DNA of 7,544 nucleotides, from positions 1 through 7,544 of the forward strand of contig SFKP01000036.1 of the NCBI GenBank assembly GCA_004553715.1, read 5' to 3'. This stretch comes from Clostridiales bacterium (GTDB taxonomy: Bacteria > Bacillota > Clostridia > TANB77 > CAG-508). Under the pieces are notes generated by a model. It searched no databases, was not told where the DNA came from, and worked only from the letters and a program-made list of their open reading frames with translations. This document shows positions 1 to 7,355 of the stretch, piece after piece. Position numbers and translations under genes: made by a program. Position 1 is the first letter of the stretch; every line of letters starts with the position of its first letter.

Positions 1-84
1 TCTAATACGACAAAAGTAACAGATACATCAAAGAAAGTAGATACATCTAATACAACAAAAATAACAAATAGTTCAAAAATAGTA
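1..84 (+). repeat. Imperfect in-frame tandem repeat, Ser/Thr-rich stalk
   Basis: Bases 1-39 and 46-84 encode two related 13-residue units, SNTTKVTDTSKKV and SNTTKITNSSKIV, 15 codons apart. The array may continue upstream, as unit 1 begins at the window edge. It lies in the low-complexity stalk of the first protein, where such repeats commonly vary in copy number by slippage or recombination; that variation is not visible here. Confidence 0.6.
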
Positions 85-2937
85 ACAAACACAACAACAA
101 GTAATAAAACACTAAATTCGATAAAAGAGACAATAAAAATAAATACACCAGAATTAGTTAAAGATACAATAGCAGATAAAGAGGTAATAGAAAAAGAAAA
201 TGCAATAGAAGCAACATTAGAAAGCTACATACATAAAAACTTTGCTGAGCTAAAAACTGTAGAAATTGGGTCTAAATTAATATATACAATTTATATAAAA
301 AATACTTCTAACACTATAAAAGCAGTAACAGTAAAAGCTAATATGCCAGAAGCTACAAAAGCTGGAAAAATTGTAGCAAATATTTGCAAAGTAGAAGAAG
401 TTTTTGAAGAAGGTTTGCTTCAAAAAGGATTAATAAAGAAATCAAAAGTGACATATAAAGGCGATATAACTACATATTTAAATCCAAACGAAGAAAAAGC
501 AATCCAAATTGAACAAGACATAGCAACTTATGTATCAGATACATTAAAAAATACATTTACAGTAATATGTGGAAATCAAGTAATTTATCTTCAAGATATA
601 AAAGAAATTAGTAGAAATGAAAGCACAAACACATTTATAAGTAATTATGAAGAAGTTTTAGAAAGTGAAAAATTTGAAATTGAAAAAACACCAACAAAAG
701 GAACAAGTGAAGATATTTTAGAAGAATTTGGAGATGTAACTTTTAAAGGATATAAAACAGATAATGCAACAAATCAAACAACATACGGATTAGCAGATAT
801 CGGCAAAAATGTGATTATAAAATCACATGATATGTTTACATCAAAAAATATGCATTGTGTAAATATAGATACAGGATATTGGAGATTCTTTAAAATTGAA
901 AACTTCTATACATTATATAATGCAGAAATTTATAGATATGTAAATGGTGAGCTATCAAAAGATAATATACCAGAAGAAGGTATAGGTATTGGAAATGATT
1001 ACAATTTAATTGATGAAAATTATAACCAATTAGCTTATATGTTATCTGAAATAGATACATATAATACACCTGAATTTTATCAATCAATAGGAATAGATAT
1101 CCCTTATGATAATGACAGACCTGATTATTCATTATCACCAGTACAAATTGCAATTTGGGGATTGCAAGGTGTTCCAAACAATACTATGATTGCAAAAATG
1201 AGGGACAGATTAACAAAAATAGGAATTACAAATACAAGCAAACAAAACAGAATAATAAATAACCTCTTAGATGTTTCTGCAGAAATTTATGCAAATGCAT
1301 CAGCATATGATAAATATGTAGAAAATGGAAAAATAGGTTCAATTCCAAAGACAACATTTGACAATTATGAGCCAATAACAGTAAATGGTAAAACTTTAGT
1401 GGGGCCATTTACAATATCATATAATGTAGAGCGCGCAACAGCTAAATATAAAACAGTACAAGGAGAAGAAATTACAAAAAGGGGTAGATATGGCGAAATA
1501 CTAAGAGCTACAATAAGCAATAATGGACAAATATATGATAAAGTTTGTGATGAAAATGGAAACGAGATAAATCTTGCAGAAATAACATCAAATCCAGTAG
1601 TATGTTACTTTGATGTAACAGGAACAAACTTTGATATGTCTATAGGAATAAGAATATCTAGAACTATGAATAATCAATATAGACAGGCATGGTTCTACAC
1701 ATTAGAATCTATATATGAAAGACAAAATATAATAATAGGTAATGGTATAAAAAGCGAAGGAACATATTCAAAAACATTTAGACCATTAGAAAAAATTTCT
1801 TTAAGTGGAAAAGTATTTAAAGATATTCCACAAGGTATAAAACCAGTATTACCACCAAATGGAGAAATTGATGATAATGAAGAAGGTTTGGCAGATATAG
1901 AAGTATACTTAATAGATACTGCAAAAAATACAATTGTAGCTCAAATAAAAACAAACAGCAATGGTGAATATGAATTTACAGATGTACCAAAATCAGAATA
2001 TGTAATAATGTTTGCTTATGATGGTATGAATAATATAGTATCAGAAGGTATAGACTCAAAAGCAACAGAAAATTTTGAAGTACAAGGTGTAAATGCTAGA
2101 ACAAGATTTAATTCAAGATTTTCTGGTATAATGGGATATACTAATGCAGCAAGAGCATATAGTTTTAATGGAAATGCAGAATTAGTAGAAGTACCTGGAG
2201 AATACCCATTAGAGTACGAAACAACTGAGCAAACAAATGGAATGTATATATCAACATTGATAACAGAAGGAACAGAAGGAGTTTTACCACAATATAAAAT
2301 GTTTGCAAAAACTAATATCACACTTACAGAAACAACAGAAAATATAACATTAGGCTTAAAAGAAAGAAAAGGTGACTTAGCTTTAACAACAGATATGAGT
2401 GATGTTGAGGTTAGCGGAAAATCCGGTAAAAGTGAAAACTCTTATATTACTTATGAAGTAAACTTAAACAACCAAGAATCTGCTATAGGAATCATCGGAT
2501 CAATATCATATTATTATGATACAAAGTTAGAACTTGTTTCTGCTGAATACAAATATTATGAAAATGGAGAATATCAAACAACAGATGTAAGGGTAGACCA
2601 ATTAGGCGAAACATTAATAGAAGGCAATAGATTTAATAAAATAAATGTAACATTACCAGCAAAAATGATTGGAGAAGGTGGAAGAAACAAATTATTCTTA
2701 AGATTTAAAGTTGTTGATAATACAGATTTAAAAGATACATTTATGACATATGGAGAAATTACTAGTTATATAATTCAAGGTGGAATTGTAGATAAAGATT
2801 CTGCTCCAAATAATGGAATTACAGAAACAGGTGCAATAATCAGAGAAGATGATTTCGGAGAAGCAATGACAACAACTCTAAGAGCATTCTATTTAAAACA
2901 ATTATTGTTGTTGCGTAGAAATTTAAGAAATCCTTAA
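1..2937 (+). CDS. Large surface/secreted adhesin-like protein with candidate thioester domain and SdrD_B domain (5' partial)
   Basis: The frame is open from base 1, so the gene starts upstream and the ATG at 343 is internal. The fragment has 978 residues (codon 1 = base 1). Residues 1-75 are rich in Ser/Thr/Asn/Lys, like a stalk. Residues about 76-235 look like a DUF11-type beta-sandwich (EIGSKLIYTIYIKNTSN). Residues about 241-445 resemble a thioester domain: Cys286 in MHCVN, then Gln382 in SPVQIAIWGL, which fits the family's hydrophobic-Q-x-x-hydrophobic-W motif, followed by a helical YANASAYDKYVENG stretch. In known thioester domains the Cys and Gln side chains form an internal bond that reacts covalently with a ligand. 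Residues about 455-600 are an unassigned beta region beginning VGPFTISYN. Residues 601-690 are SdrD_B-like (SNGEYEFTDV). Residues 785-950 are a last beta-sandwich ending DKDSAPNNG...EDDFGEA. The protein then stops with no LPxTG or clear membrane segment. Cell-surface adhesion is inferred; the ligand is unknown. The signal peptide, if any, lies outside the window. Confidence 0.85.
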   Translation, partial: SNTTKVTDTSKKVDTSNTTKITNSSKIVTNTTTSNKTLNSIKETIKINTPELVKDTIADKEVIEKENAIEATLESYIHKNFAELKTVEIGSKLIYTIYIKNTSNTIKAVTVKANMPEATKAGKIVANICKVEEVFEEGLLQKGLIKKSKVTYKGDITTYLNPNEEKAIQIEQDIATYVSDTLKNTFTVICGNQVIYLQDIKEISRNESTNTFISNYEEVLESEKFEIEKTPTKGTSEDILEEFGDVTFKGYKTDNATNQTTYGLADIGKNVIIKSHDMFTSKNMHCVNIDTGYWRFFKIENFYTLYNAEIYRYVNGELSKDNIPEEGIGIGNDYNLIDENYNQLAYMLSEIDTYNTPEFYQSIGIDIPYDNDRPDYSLSPVQIAIWGLQGVPNNTMIAKMRDRLTKIGITNTSKQNRIINNLLDVSAEIYANASAYDKYVENGKIGSIPKTTFDNYEPITVNGKTLVGPFTISYNVERATAKYKTVQGEEITKRGRYGEILRATISNNGQIYDKVCDENGNEINLAEITSNPVVCYFDVTGTNFDMSIGIRISRTMNNQYRQAWFYTLESIYERQNIIIGNGIKSEGTYSKTFRPLEKISLSGKVFKDIPQGIKPVLPPNGEIDDNEEGLADIEVYLIDTAKNTIVAQIKTNSNGEYEFTDVPKSEYVIMFAYDGMNNIVSEGIDSKATENFEVQGVNARTRFNSRFSGIMGYTNAARAYSFNGNAELVEVPGEYPLEYETTEQTNGMYISTLITEGTEGVLPQYKMFAKTNITLTETTENITLGLKERKGDLALTTDMSDVEVSGKSGKSENSYITYEVNLNNQESAIGIIGSISYYYDTKLELVSAEYKYYENGEYQTTDVRVDQLGETLIEGNRFNKINVTLPAKMIGEGGRNKLFLRFKVVDNTDLKDTFMTYGEITSYIIQGGIVDKDSAPNNGITETGAIIREDDFGEAMTTTLRAFYLKQLLLLRRNLRNP

Positions 2938-2966
2938 GGAAATAAGCACTTTAAGTAAATTAAATA

Positions 2967-3010
2967 AAAAAAACTCAAAATGACATATAAAAGTCATTTT
3001 GAGTTTTTTT
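2967..3010 (+). terminator. Rho-independent terminator after the first surface-protein gene
   Basis: Bases 2967-2984 pair perfectly with 2993-3010 (18 bp, core ACTCAAAATGAC/GTCATTTTGAGT) around an 8-nt loop at 2985-2992. The stem ends in seven T on the + strand and begins with an A-run, so it could also terminate minus-strand transcription. It lies 29 nt past the stop codon, which supports 2937 as the true gene end and separates the two large genes into different transcripts. Confidence 0.9.
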
Positions 3011-3074
3011 ATTGACTTTTTTAAGTTCCGTAAGGATAGAGGAAAAGACATGAAGAAACAACAAAAAACAGTAT

Positions 3075-3103
3075 TTGACAATATAATATAAAAATGTAAA
3101 AAT
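3075..3103 (+). promoter_or_regulatory. Possible promoter for the second surface-protein gene
   Basis: A perfect TTGACA (3075-3080) is followed at 17 nt by a poor -10, AAAAAT (3098-3103), with a TG one base ahead at 3095-3096. The -35 is convincing and the -10 is not. Other TATA-like strings nearby (3082-3087, 3104-3109) are badly spaced. A second candidate -35, TTGACT at 3012-3017, has only GATAGA at 3035-3040. A promoter somewhere in 3011-3110 is expected because a terminator lies directly upstream. Confidence 0.35.
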
Positions 3104-3127
3104 TATATTAAATAATAATATAAATCG

Positions 3128-3133
3128 AAGGAG
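3128..3133 (+). promoter_or_regulatory. Ribosome binding site (AAGGAG) that decides the start of the second surface protein
   Basis: AAGGAG is a strong Shine-Dalgarno site. In-frame starts downstream are TTG 3136 (2 nt away, too close), TTG 3139 (5 nt), ATG 3145 (11 nt) and ATG 3157 (23 nt, too far). ATG 3145 is preferred as the only ATG in range. TTG 3139 has the better spacing and would add two residues, so it remains possible. Confidence 0.75.
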
Positions 3134-3144
3134 ATTTGTTGTTT

Positions 3145-6100
3145 ATGAGAAATATTATGAAGAAAATCTTAGTATCTATATTAGTGTTTGCTTTAGTCTA
3201 TGCAAATAGTGCAATAACAATAAATATGATTACACATGGATTAATTGCATATGCAAATGAATTATTAGGAGATGGCCAAAATTCAAATCCATTAGAAAAT
3301 GAGCAAGAGCTTAAACTTTCAATAGAAAGAGATAAATTTTGCAAGAATGATATGGAAGCAAAAACATATCAATATGCTGAAAATCTTATAATAAATTTCA
3401 AAGCAATGTCTGCTAAAAAAGCTGTGATAGAAGACATTTCAAATGTTTTTTATAATGGGGAATCAGCTATTGAAGAAAAAATAAATATTGCTTATAAATT
3501 AAGCAAAATAAATAAAGCACAATTATTAAGTTTACTTGGCGAAACAGGAAGCTTTGAGATAAAAGATAAAGATACTTCCAAAACACTTTTATCTTTAAAC
3601 AAAGCAAAAATAGAATCAATAGCAGAAGAAGAGATAGGCACAATTGTTGAAACAGTAACAACAGGAGAAGGAGAAGAGAGTGTAGATATTGCTAATATAG
3701 TAAACGAAGATGAATTTATAGAACTACAATATCTTGCAGAAACAAAAAATATAGAAATAGATATTATCTATGAAAATACAATGGAAATAAATGAAGATAA
3801 ACTATTAGAATTAGAAAATACAAAAGAAATAGGAATAATAGACAGTACAGTTCTAGAAGGAATAACAAATTTGGAAACAAAAATGCAATATCAAGAATTT
3901 GAAGAAGAACTATCCGAAGAAGCACAATATTCAGAAGAAGCGGTTATAAATACAGAAATCAAAAAAAGGGAATCAAAAGTAATATCATCAATAAATAGCG
4001 AAGAATTATCTACAACATTAGAAAATAATGTTCAATTTGGAATTACCTTATGTACAGACAGCACAATGTATGATTTATATAAAAATCCTAAATTTATAAT
4101 AGAATTACCAGAAGAGGTAGAAGAAATTAATGAAATATCAAAAGAAGATATATCAATACTTAACAATAAAATGATGAATGAGGAAAACATAGAAGAGGAT
4201 ATTTTTACAGATTATACAATAAGTCAAAAAGAAGAAAATGGCAAAAAATATATTGAAATATCTTTAGTAGGTGAGCAATTAAAATATGCAGAAAACCAAT
4301 TAAATAATGTTCAAATATTAGTGCCAGCAACAATTAAAACCAATAAATTATTACCTACAACAAAAGCTAATATCAATGTGTATTATTTAAATGAAAATGC
4401 TACAACTTATACAGAAAGTATTGTAGTTGAATCTGAGGGGAATGTTATATATGGGGAAAGTGGAATAGAAGTAAATTTTGTTGCAGTACAAGGAATAATT
4501 ACTAAAATTATTGCAAATGTAGATGGACAAATTGTAGAAAACAACAAAGGAGAAGAAAATAAATTAATAATAGGCTCAAAAGAAACAACAGGTACTATTA
4601 CTGTTATTGCAGTAAATAATACCGGAAGTGATATAACAGCACCTAAAATTTTAGGATGTTCAAACAATTTTGAAGAAATAAATGTACCGAATGCACAAGT
4701 AAAATATTCAGCAAACCAAAATGAGACAATTGATGGAGCTTCATGGAGTGATGAATATCTAGAAACTGCAAAAAGCTATTTAATAGAATTAGCAGAATTC
4801 AAACAAGGAGAAAGAATAGAATATACATATAATATTAATATACCAAAAGTAGAAGAAGACACTACATATAACGAAATATATACTATTTTTGATAGTGAAA
4901 AAGAAATTGCCACAAATAGTATTCAAATAGAAGAAAAGACAATAAAATTAGATGTAAAATTAGAAACATCAGCAGGAGAGAATGCAGTATATGCAGGCCA
5001 AGAATTTAGTTACATAATTACTGTTGCAAATCAAGGAGAAACAACAGTAGAAGAATTAAGTATTATAGACATATTGCCAGAAGAGGTTAGTTTAGTAAAT
5101 GAAGAAGACCTTGTACAATGGGAAAATTTACAGCTAGAATCTGGTAAAAGTATTGTAAAAAGAATCAAAGTAAAACTAAACAAAGAATTTAATGTATCAG
5201 AGATAGAAAATAAAGTAGAAGTAAGTGCAAAATATTTAGAAGAAAAAATTGTAAAAACAATTCAAAATAAAATAAAAACGAGCGAAATAGACACAAAACT
5301 TACTGCTAATATTGAAAAAAATTCGATGATACAAGAAATCGCAGAAATAGGTTCTACTATTGAATATAGTGTTAGAGTTGAAAATAAAACAAATAGTACT
5401 AAAAATATAACAGTTACTGCAGAATTACCTAATATATTTAAACAAGAAAGTATAAATGGAAAAATATATGTAAAAAATGATGAGAAAGAGGTTTGGGAAG
5501 TAGAAGATGGAATAGATATTACCATAGATAAAAATAAAGTTTCTATTCCTGTAAAATTAGAAGCAAATGAAGTAAAATTTATAGAAGTAGAAGGAAAGGT
5601 AGATAAATATATATCTGAAGAAGTATTAACAAAAGTAACAATCAAAGATGGAGAAGAGACAATTATTTTGGAAGATATAGAAAAAACTATCGCACCTGCT
5701 GTATTACAAGTAGAATATGGAGCATATAAAGAATCTCAAAATGTATTATCACAAAAAATAGATATGGACGATGAAGATGAATTAGTATACCAGATAAAAA
5801 TTACAAATTTAGGACCAAGTAAGGAATCTGTTAATATATCAGGTAATATTAAAGAATGCCTAAAAATAAAATCAATAGAATATAAAATTTCAGATGAAAC
5901 TACAATATTAGAAAATATTTCTAATAATTTTGAACTAGCTGGGAAATCATTAGACGTAAATGAAACTATGTTAGTAGAAATAACAGTAACTTTATTAGAA
6001 AATTTAAAAGAAACTACAACATTAGAAGGTTTGTTTGAAATAAAAGGAGAATATTCAGAAAAATCTATAAAAATGGAAAATGTTGTTGAGAAAAATGCAG

Positions 6101-7107
6101 AAGGAGGAAATGAACCAGACGGACCAGATGGACCAGATGAGCCAGACAATCCACCAGAAGTAAATTATAGTGTAAAGGGTGTAGCATGGCTAGATGAAAA
6201 TAAAAATGGAGCAAGAGAGCTTTCAGAAAAATTACTAAAAGGTATAAAAGTAAAACTATTAAATTTAGCAAATGAAGTAAAACAAGAAACAATAACAAAT
6301 TCAAATGGAGAATATACTTTTAACTACATTGAAAAAGGAGAATACATCGTAGTTTTTGAATATGATAAAAATCAATATGGATTAACAAATCCAAGACAGA
6401 GCGGGGTATCAGAGTTAGTTAATTCAGATGCTTATGAAGGTGTTCTAAATGGAGAAAGCATTATAAGAACAGATAAACTTTTAGTAATACAAGATTTAAG
6501 TAATATAGATATAGGTTTAATAGAAAAAGGAATATTTGATTTGGCAATATCTACTACAATAAATAAGATAACATTAAAAAATGAAGATGAAAGCAAAGTA
6601 GTATCATATGACAATGTAAATTTTGCAAAAATAGAAATACCAGCGAAAACCTATATAGGAACAACTTTAATTATTGAATATGATATAACAGTTTCAAATA
6701 TTGGAGATATTGGGGGATATGTATATTCAATAAAAGACATATTACCACAAGAAGTGATTTTCCAATCAGAGCTAAATAGCGACTGGTATCAAGAAAATGG
6801 AGCTTTATATACAGTATCACTTACAGAAGAACTAATTAATCCAGGGGAAGAAAAAACAATAAAATTGGTATTAACCAAAACAATTGAAACTGGTGATAGC
6901 CAAACTATTATAAATGTAGCAGAAATAGGGGAAGTATTTAATGAAGGATTATTACAAGAAAAAGATAAAGAAAATAATACTTCTAAAGCAGAAATAGTTG
7001 TAGCAGTAAAAACAGGACAAGCACCAGTGTATATAGGATTAATACTAGTAGTATTAGGAATAATTACATCAGGTGCATACATAATAAAGAAAAAAGTCTT
7101 AGACTAA
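3145..7107 (+). CDS. Large cell-surface protein with DUF11-like repeats, SdrD_B domain and C-terminal membrane anchor
   Basis: Complete gene, 1,320 residues from ATG 3145. Residues 1-37 form a signal peptide: MRNIMKK, then hydrophobic ILVSILVFALVYA, with possible cleavage after VYA20 or AYA37. Residues 38-290 are acidic and mainly helical-looking, with no domain I recognise. Residues about 293-590 are beta-rich and include YDLYKNPKFIIELPEEVEEI (309-328). DUF11-like beta-sandwiches follow at about 600-705 (SYIITVANQGETTVEEL...DILPEEV), 715-845 and 853-975. A PDG linker at 989-1005 leads to an SdrD_B domain at about 1008-1090, with a metal-binding-type loop DENKNG (1017-1022) and SNGEYTF. A last DUF11-like domain (about 1130-1285) contains DILPQEV. 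The C-terminus is AVKTG (1287-1291), a hydrophobic segment (1294-1312) and IIKKKVLD. These families form extracellular stalks in Gram-positive surface proteins; no catalytic domain is visible. A role as anchored scaffold or adhesin is inferred. The preceding terminator implies transcription separate from the first gene. Confidence 0.9.
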   Translation: MRNIMKKILVSILVFALVYANSAITINMITHGLIAYANELLGDGQNSNPLENEQELKLSIERDKFCKNDMEAKTYQYAENLIINFKAMSAKKAVIEDISNVFYNGESAIEEKINIAYKLSKINKAQLLSLLGETGSFEIKDKDTSKTLLSLNKAKIESIAEEEIGTIVETVTTGEGEESVDIANIVNEDEFIELQYLAETKNIEIDIIYENTMEINEDKLLELENTKEIGIIDSTVLEGITNLETKMQYQEFEEELSEEAQYSEEAVINTEIKKRESKVISSINSEELSTTLENNVQFGITLCTDSTMYDLYKNPKFIIELPEEVEEINEISKEDISILNNKMMNEENIEEDIFTDYTISQKEENGKKYIEISLVGEQLKYAENQLNNVQILVPATIKTNKLLPTTKANINVYYLNENATTYTESIVVESEGNVIYGESGIEVNFVAVQGIITKIIANVDGQIVENNKGEENKLIIGSKETTGTITVIAVNNTGSDITAPKILGCSNNFEEINVPNAQVKYSANQNETIDGASWSDEYLETAKSYLIELAEFKQGERIEYTYNINIPKVEEDTTYNEIYTIFDSEKEIATNSIQIEEKTIKLDVKLETSAGENAVYAGQEFSYIITVANQGETTVEELSIIDILPEEVSLVNEEDLVQWENLQLESGKSIVKRIKVKLNKEFNVSEIENKVEVSAKYLEEKIVKTIQNKIKTSEIDTKLTANIEKNSMIQEIAEIGSTIEYSVRVENKTNSTKNITVTAELPNIFKQESINGKIYVKNDEKEVWEVEDGIDITIDKNKVSIPVKLEANEVKFIEVEGKVDKYISEEVLTKVTIKDGEETIILEDIEKTIAPAVLQVEYGAYKESQNVLSQKIDMDDEDELVYQIKITNLGPSKESVNISGNIKECLKIKSIEYKISDETTILENISNNFELAGKSLDVNETMLVEITVTLLENLKETTTLEGLFEIKGEYSEKSIKMENVVEKNAEGGNEPDGPDGPDEPDNPPEVNYSVKGVAWLDENKNGARELSEKLLKGIKVKLLNLANEVKQETITNSNGEYTFNYIEKGEYIVVFEYDKNQYGLTNPRQSGVSELVNSDAYEGVLNGESIIRTDKLLVIQDLSNIDIGLIEKGIFDLAISTTINKITLKNEDESKVVSYDNVNFAKIEIPAKTYIGTTLIIEYDITVSNIGDIGGYVYSIKDILPQEVIFQSELNSDWYQENGALYTVSLTEELINPGEEKTIKLVLTKTIETGDSQTIINVAEIGEVFNEGLLQEKDKENNTSKAEIVVAVKTGQAPVYIGLILVVLGIITSGAYIIKKKVLD
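6115..6150 (+). repeat. Four 9-bp units encoding a Pro-Asp-Gly linker
   Basis: Four imperfect 9-bp units (CCAGACGGA, CCAGATGGA, CCAGATGAG, CCAGACAAT) encode PDG-PDG-PDE-PDN, followed by PPE. They form a stiff, acidic, Pro-rich hinge between the third DUF11-like domain and the SdrD_B domain of the second surface protein. Such units are prone to copy-number change. Confidence 0.75.
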
Positions 7108-7124
7108 AATAAAAGGTTAATTTA

Positions 7125-7227
7125 TGTCAATTGGAGTAAACAAAGGGATGGATTTTTTGTTCAAAAAATGCCGAGAAACCGCTAGACAAAAACTTAAGCC
7201 CCATCTCTGATTGACACCCAATTGACA
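7125..7227. repeat. Imperfect inverted repeat (hairpin-forming, REPIN/MITE-like)
   Basis: The ends TGTCAATTGG (7125-7134) and CCAATTGACA (7218-7227) are perfect inverted complements. Inside them, 7144-7151 pairs with 7201-7208 (one G-U), and TTTTTTGT at 7153-7160 is matched by ACAAAAA at 7186-7192. The arms are therefore about 36-42 nt with small gaps, around a loop at about 7161-7185 that carries GCCGAGAAACCGC. A small nested stem, ATTTTTTG/CAAAAAAT (7152-7159/7162-7169), could form instead. No target-site duplication is obvious. It has no convincing ORF and sits only in intergenic DNA. It may be a small non-autonomous element or a transcript-end structure. Confidence 0.6.
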
Positions 7228-7230
7228 AAG

Positions 7231-7301
7231 ACTGCCAAAATTCCCCGTCCCCATTGGCACACAAAATTCCCCGTCCCCATTGGCACATTGGCAGTTTTTT
7301 T
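7231..7301 (+). terminator. Probable terminator with long repeat-filled loop, downstream of the second surface-protein gene
   Basis: ACTGCCAA (7231-7238) pairs with TTGGCAGT (7288-7295), and a T-run follows (7295-7301). This is the only T-tract-ended hairpin between the stop at 7107 and the next promoter, so it probably ends the surface-protein transcript. The 49-nt loop is long for an intrinsic terminator, and two internal TTGGCA copies compete for the left arm, so efficiency is uncertain. Confidence 0.5.
7236..7287. repeat. Two perfect tandem 26-bp direct repeats
   Basis: Units 7236-7261 and 7262-7287 are identical, with core CCCCGTCCCCATTGGCAC. A further partial copy of the unit's end, CATTGGCA, recurs at 7286-7293. 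The GC-rich core stands out sharply from the AT-rich surroundings. From memory, similar strings are dispersed in many Clostridia and other Firmicutes genomes, some near REP-associated (RAYT) transposases; no such transposase gene is in this window. Confidence 0.9.
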
Positions 7302-7318
7302 AAGGAATTAGTAAAAAC

Positions 7319-7347
7319 TTGACATAATATCAAAAAAATGGTATACT
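7319..7347 (+). promoter_or_regulatory. Near-consensus sigma-A-type promoter for the lipoprotein gene
   Basis: TTGACA (7319-7324), a 17-nt spacer and TATACT (7342-7347), with an extended -10 TGG at 7339-7341. Transcription should begin near 7354. It lies just after the T-run at 7295-7301 and 75 nt before the lipoprotein ATG, so this gene is probably strongly and independently transcribed. Confidence 0.88.
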
Positions 7348-7355
7348 TAAAGTGC

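Noticed and set aside
343..345. ATG 343 as the start of the first protein
   Set aside because: The frame is open back to base 1 with in-register Ser/Thr-rich sequence, no Shine-Dalgarno site precedes 343, and the ATG falls inside a beta-sandwich domain.
1603..1608. VCY at residues 534-536 of the first protein as the thioester Cys motif
   Set aside because: In thioester domains the Cys precedes the Gln motif; this Cys lies about 150 residues after VQIAIW.
2870..2925. Frameshifted reading of the first gene's end giving a different hydrophobic tail (SILFKTIIVVA)
   Set aside because: It stops after a similar short distance and gives no convincing membrane anchor or sorting motif, so it is no better than the annotated frame.
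3084..3123. AT-only inverted repeats (TAATATAA/TTATATTA, TTATATT/AATATAA) before the second surface-protein gene
   Set aside because: They contain no G-C pairs and are expected by chance in such AT-rich DNA.
890..7082. Minus-strand reading frames opposite the two large genes
   Set aside because: All lie antisense within long genes with clear domain content. Their Phe/Leu/Ser-rich products are mirrors of the A-rich coding strand.
7095..7105. AGTCT/AGACT palindrome at the stop codon of the second surface protein as a terminator
   Set aside because: The loop would be one base and no T-run follows.
7236..7287. The 26-bp direct repeats as a CRISPR array
   Set aside because: The units abut with no spacers, there are only two, and no cas gene is present.
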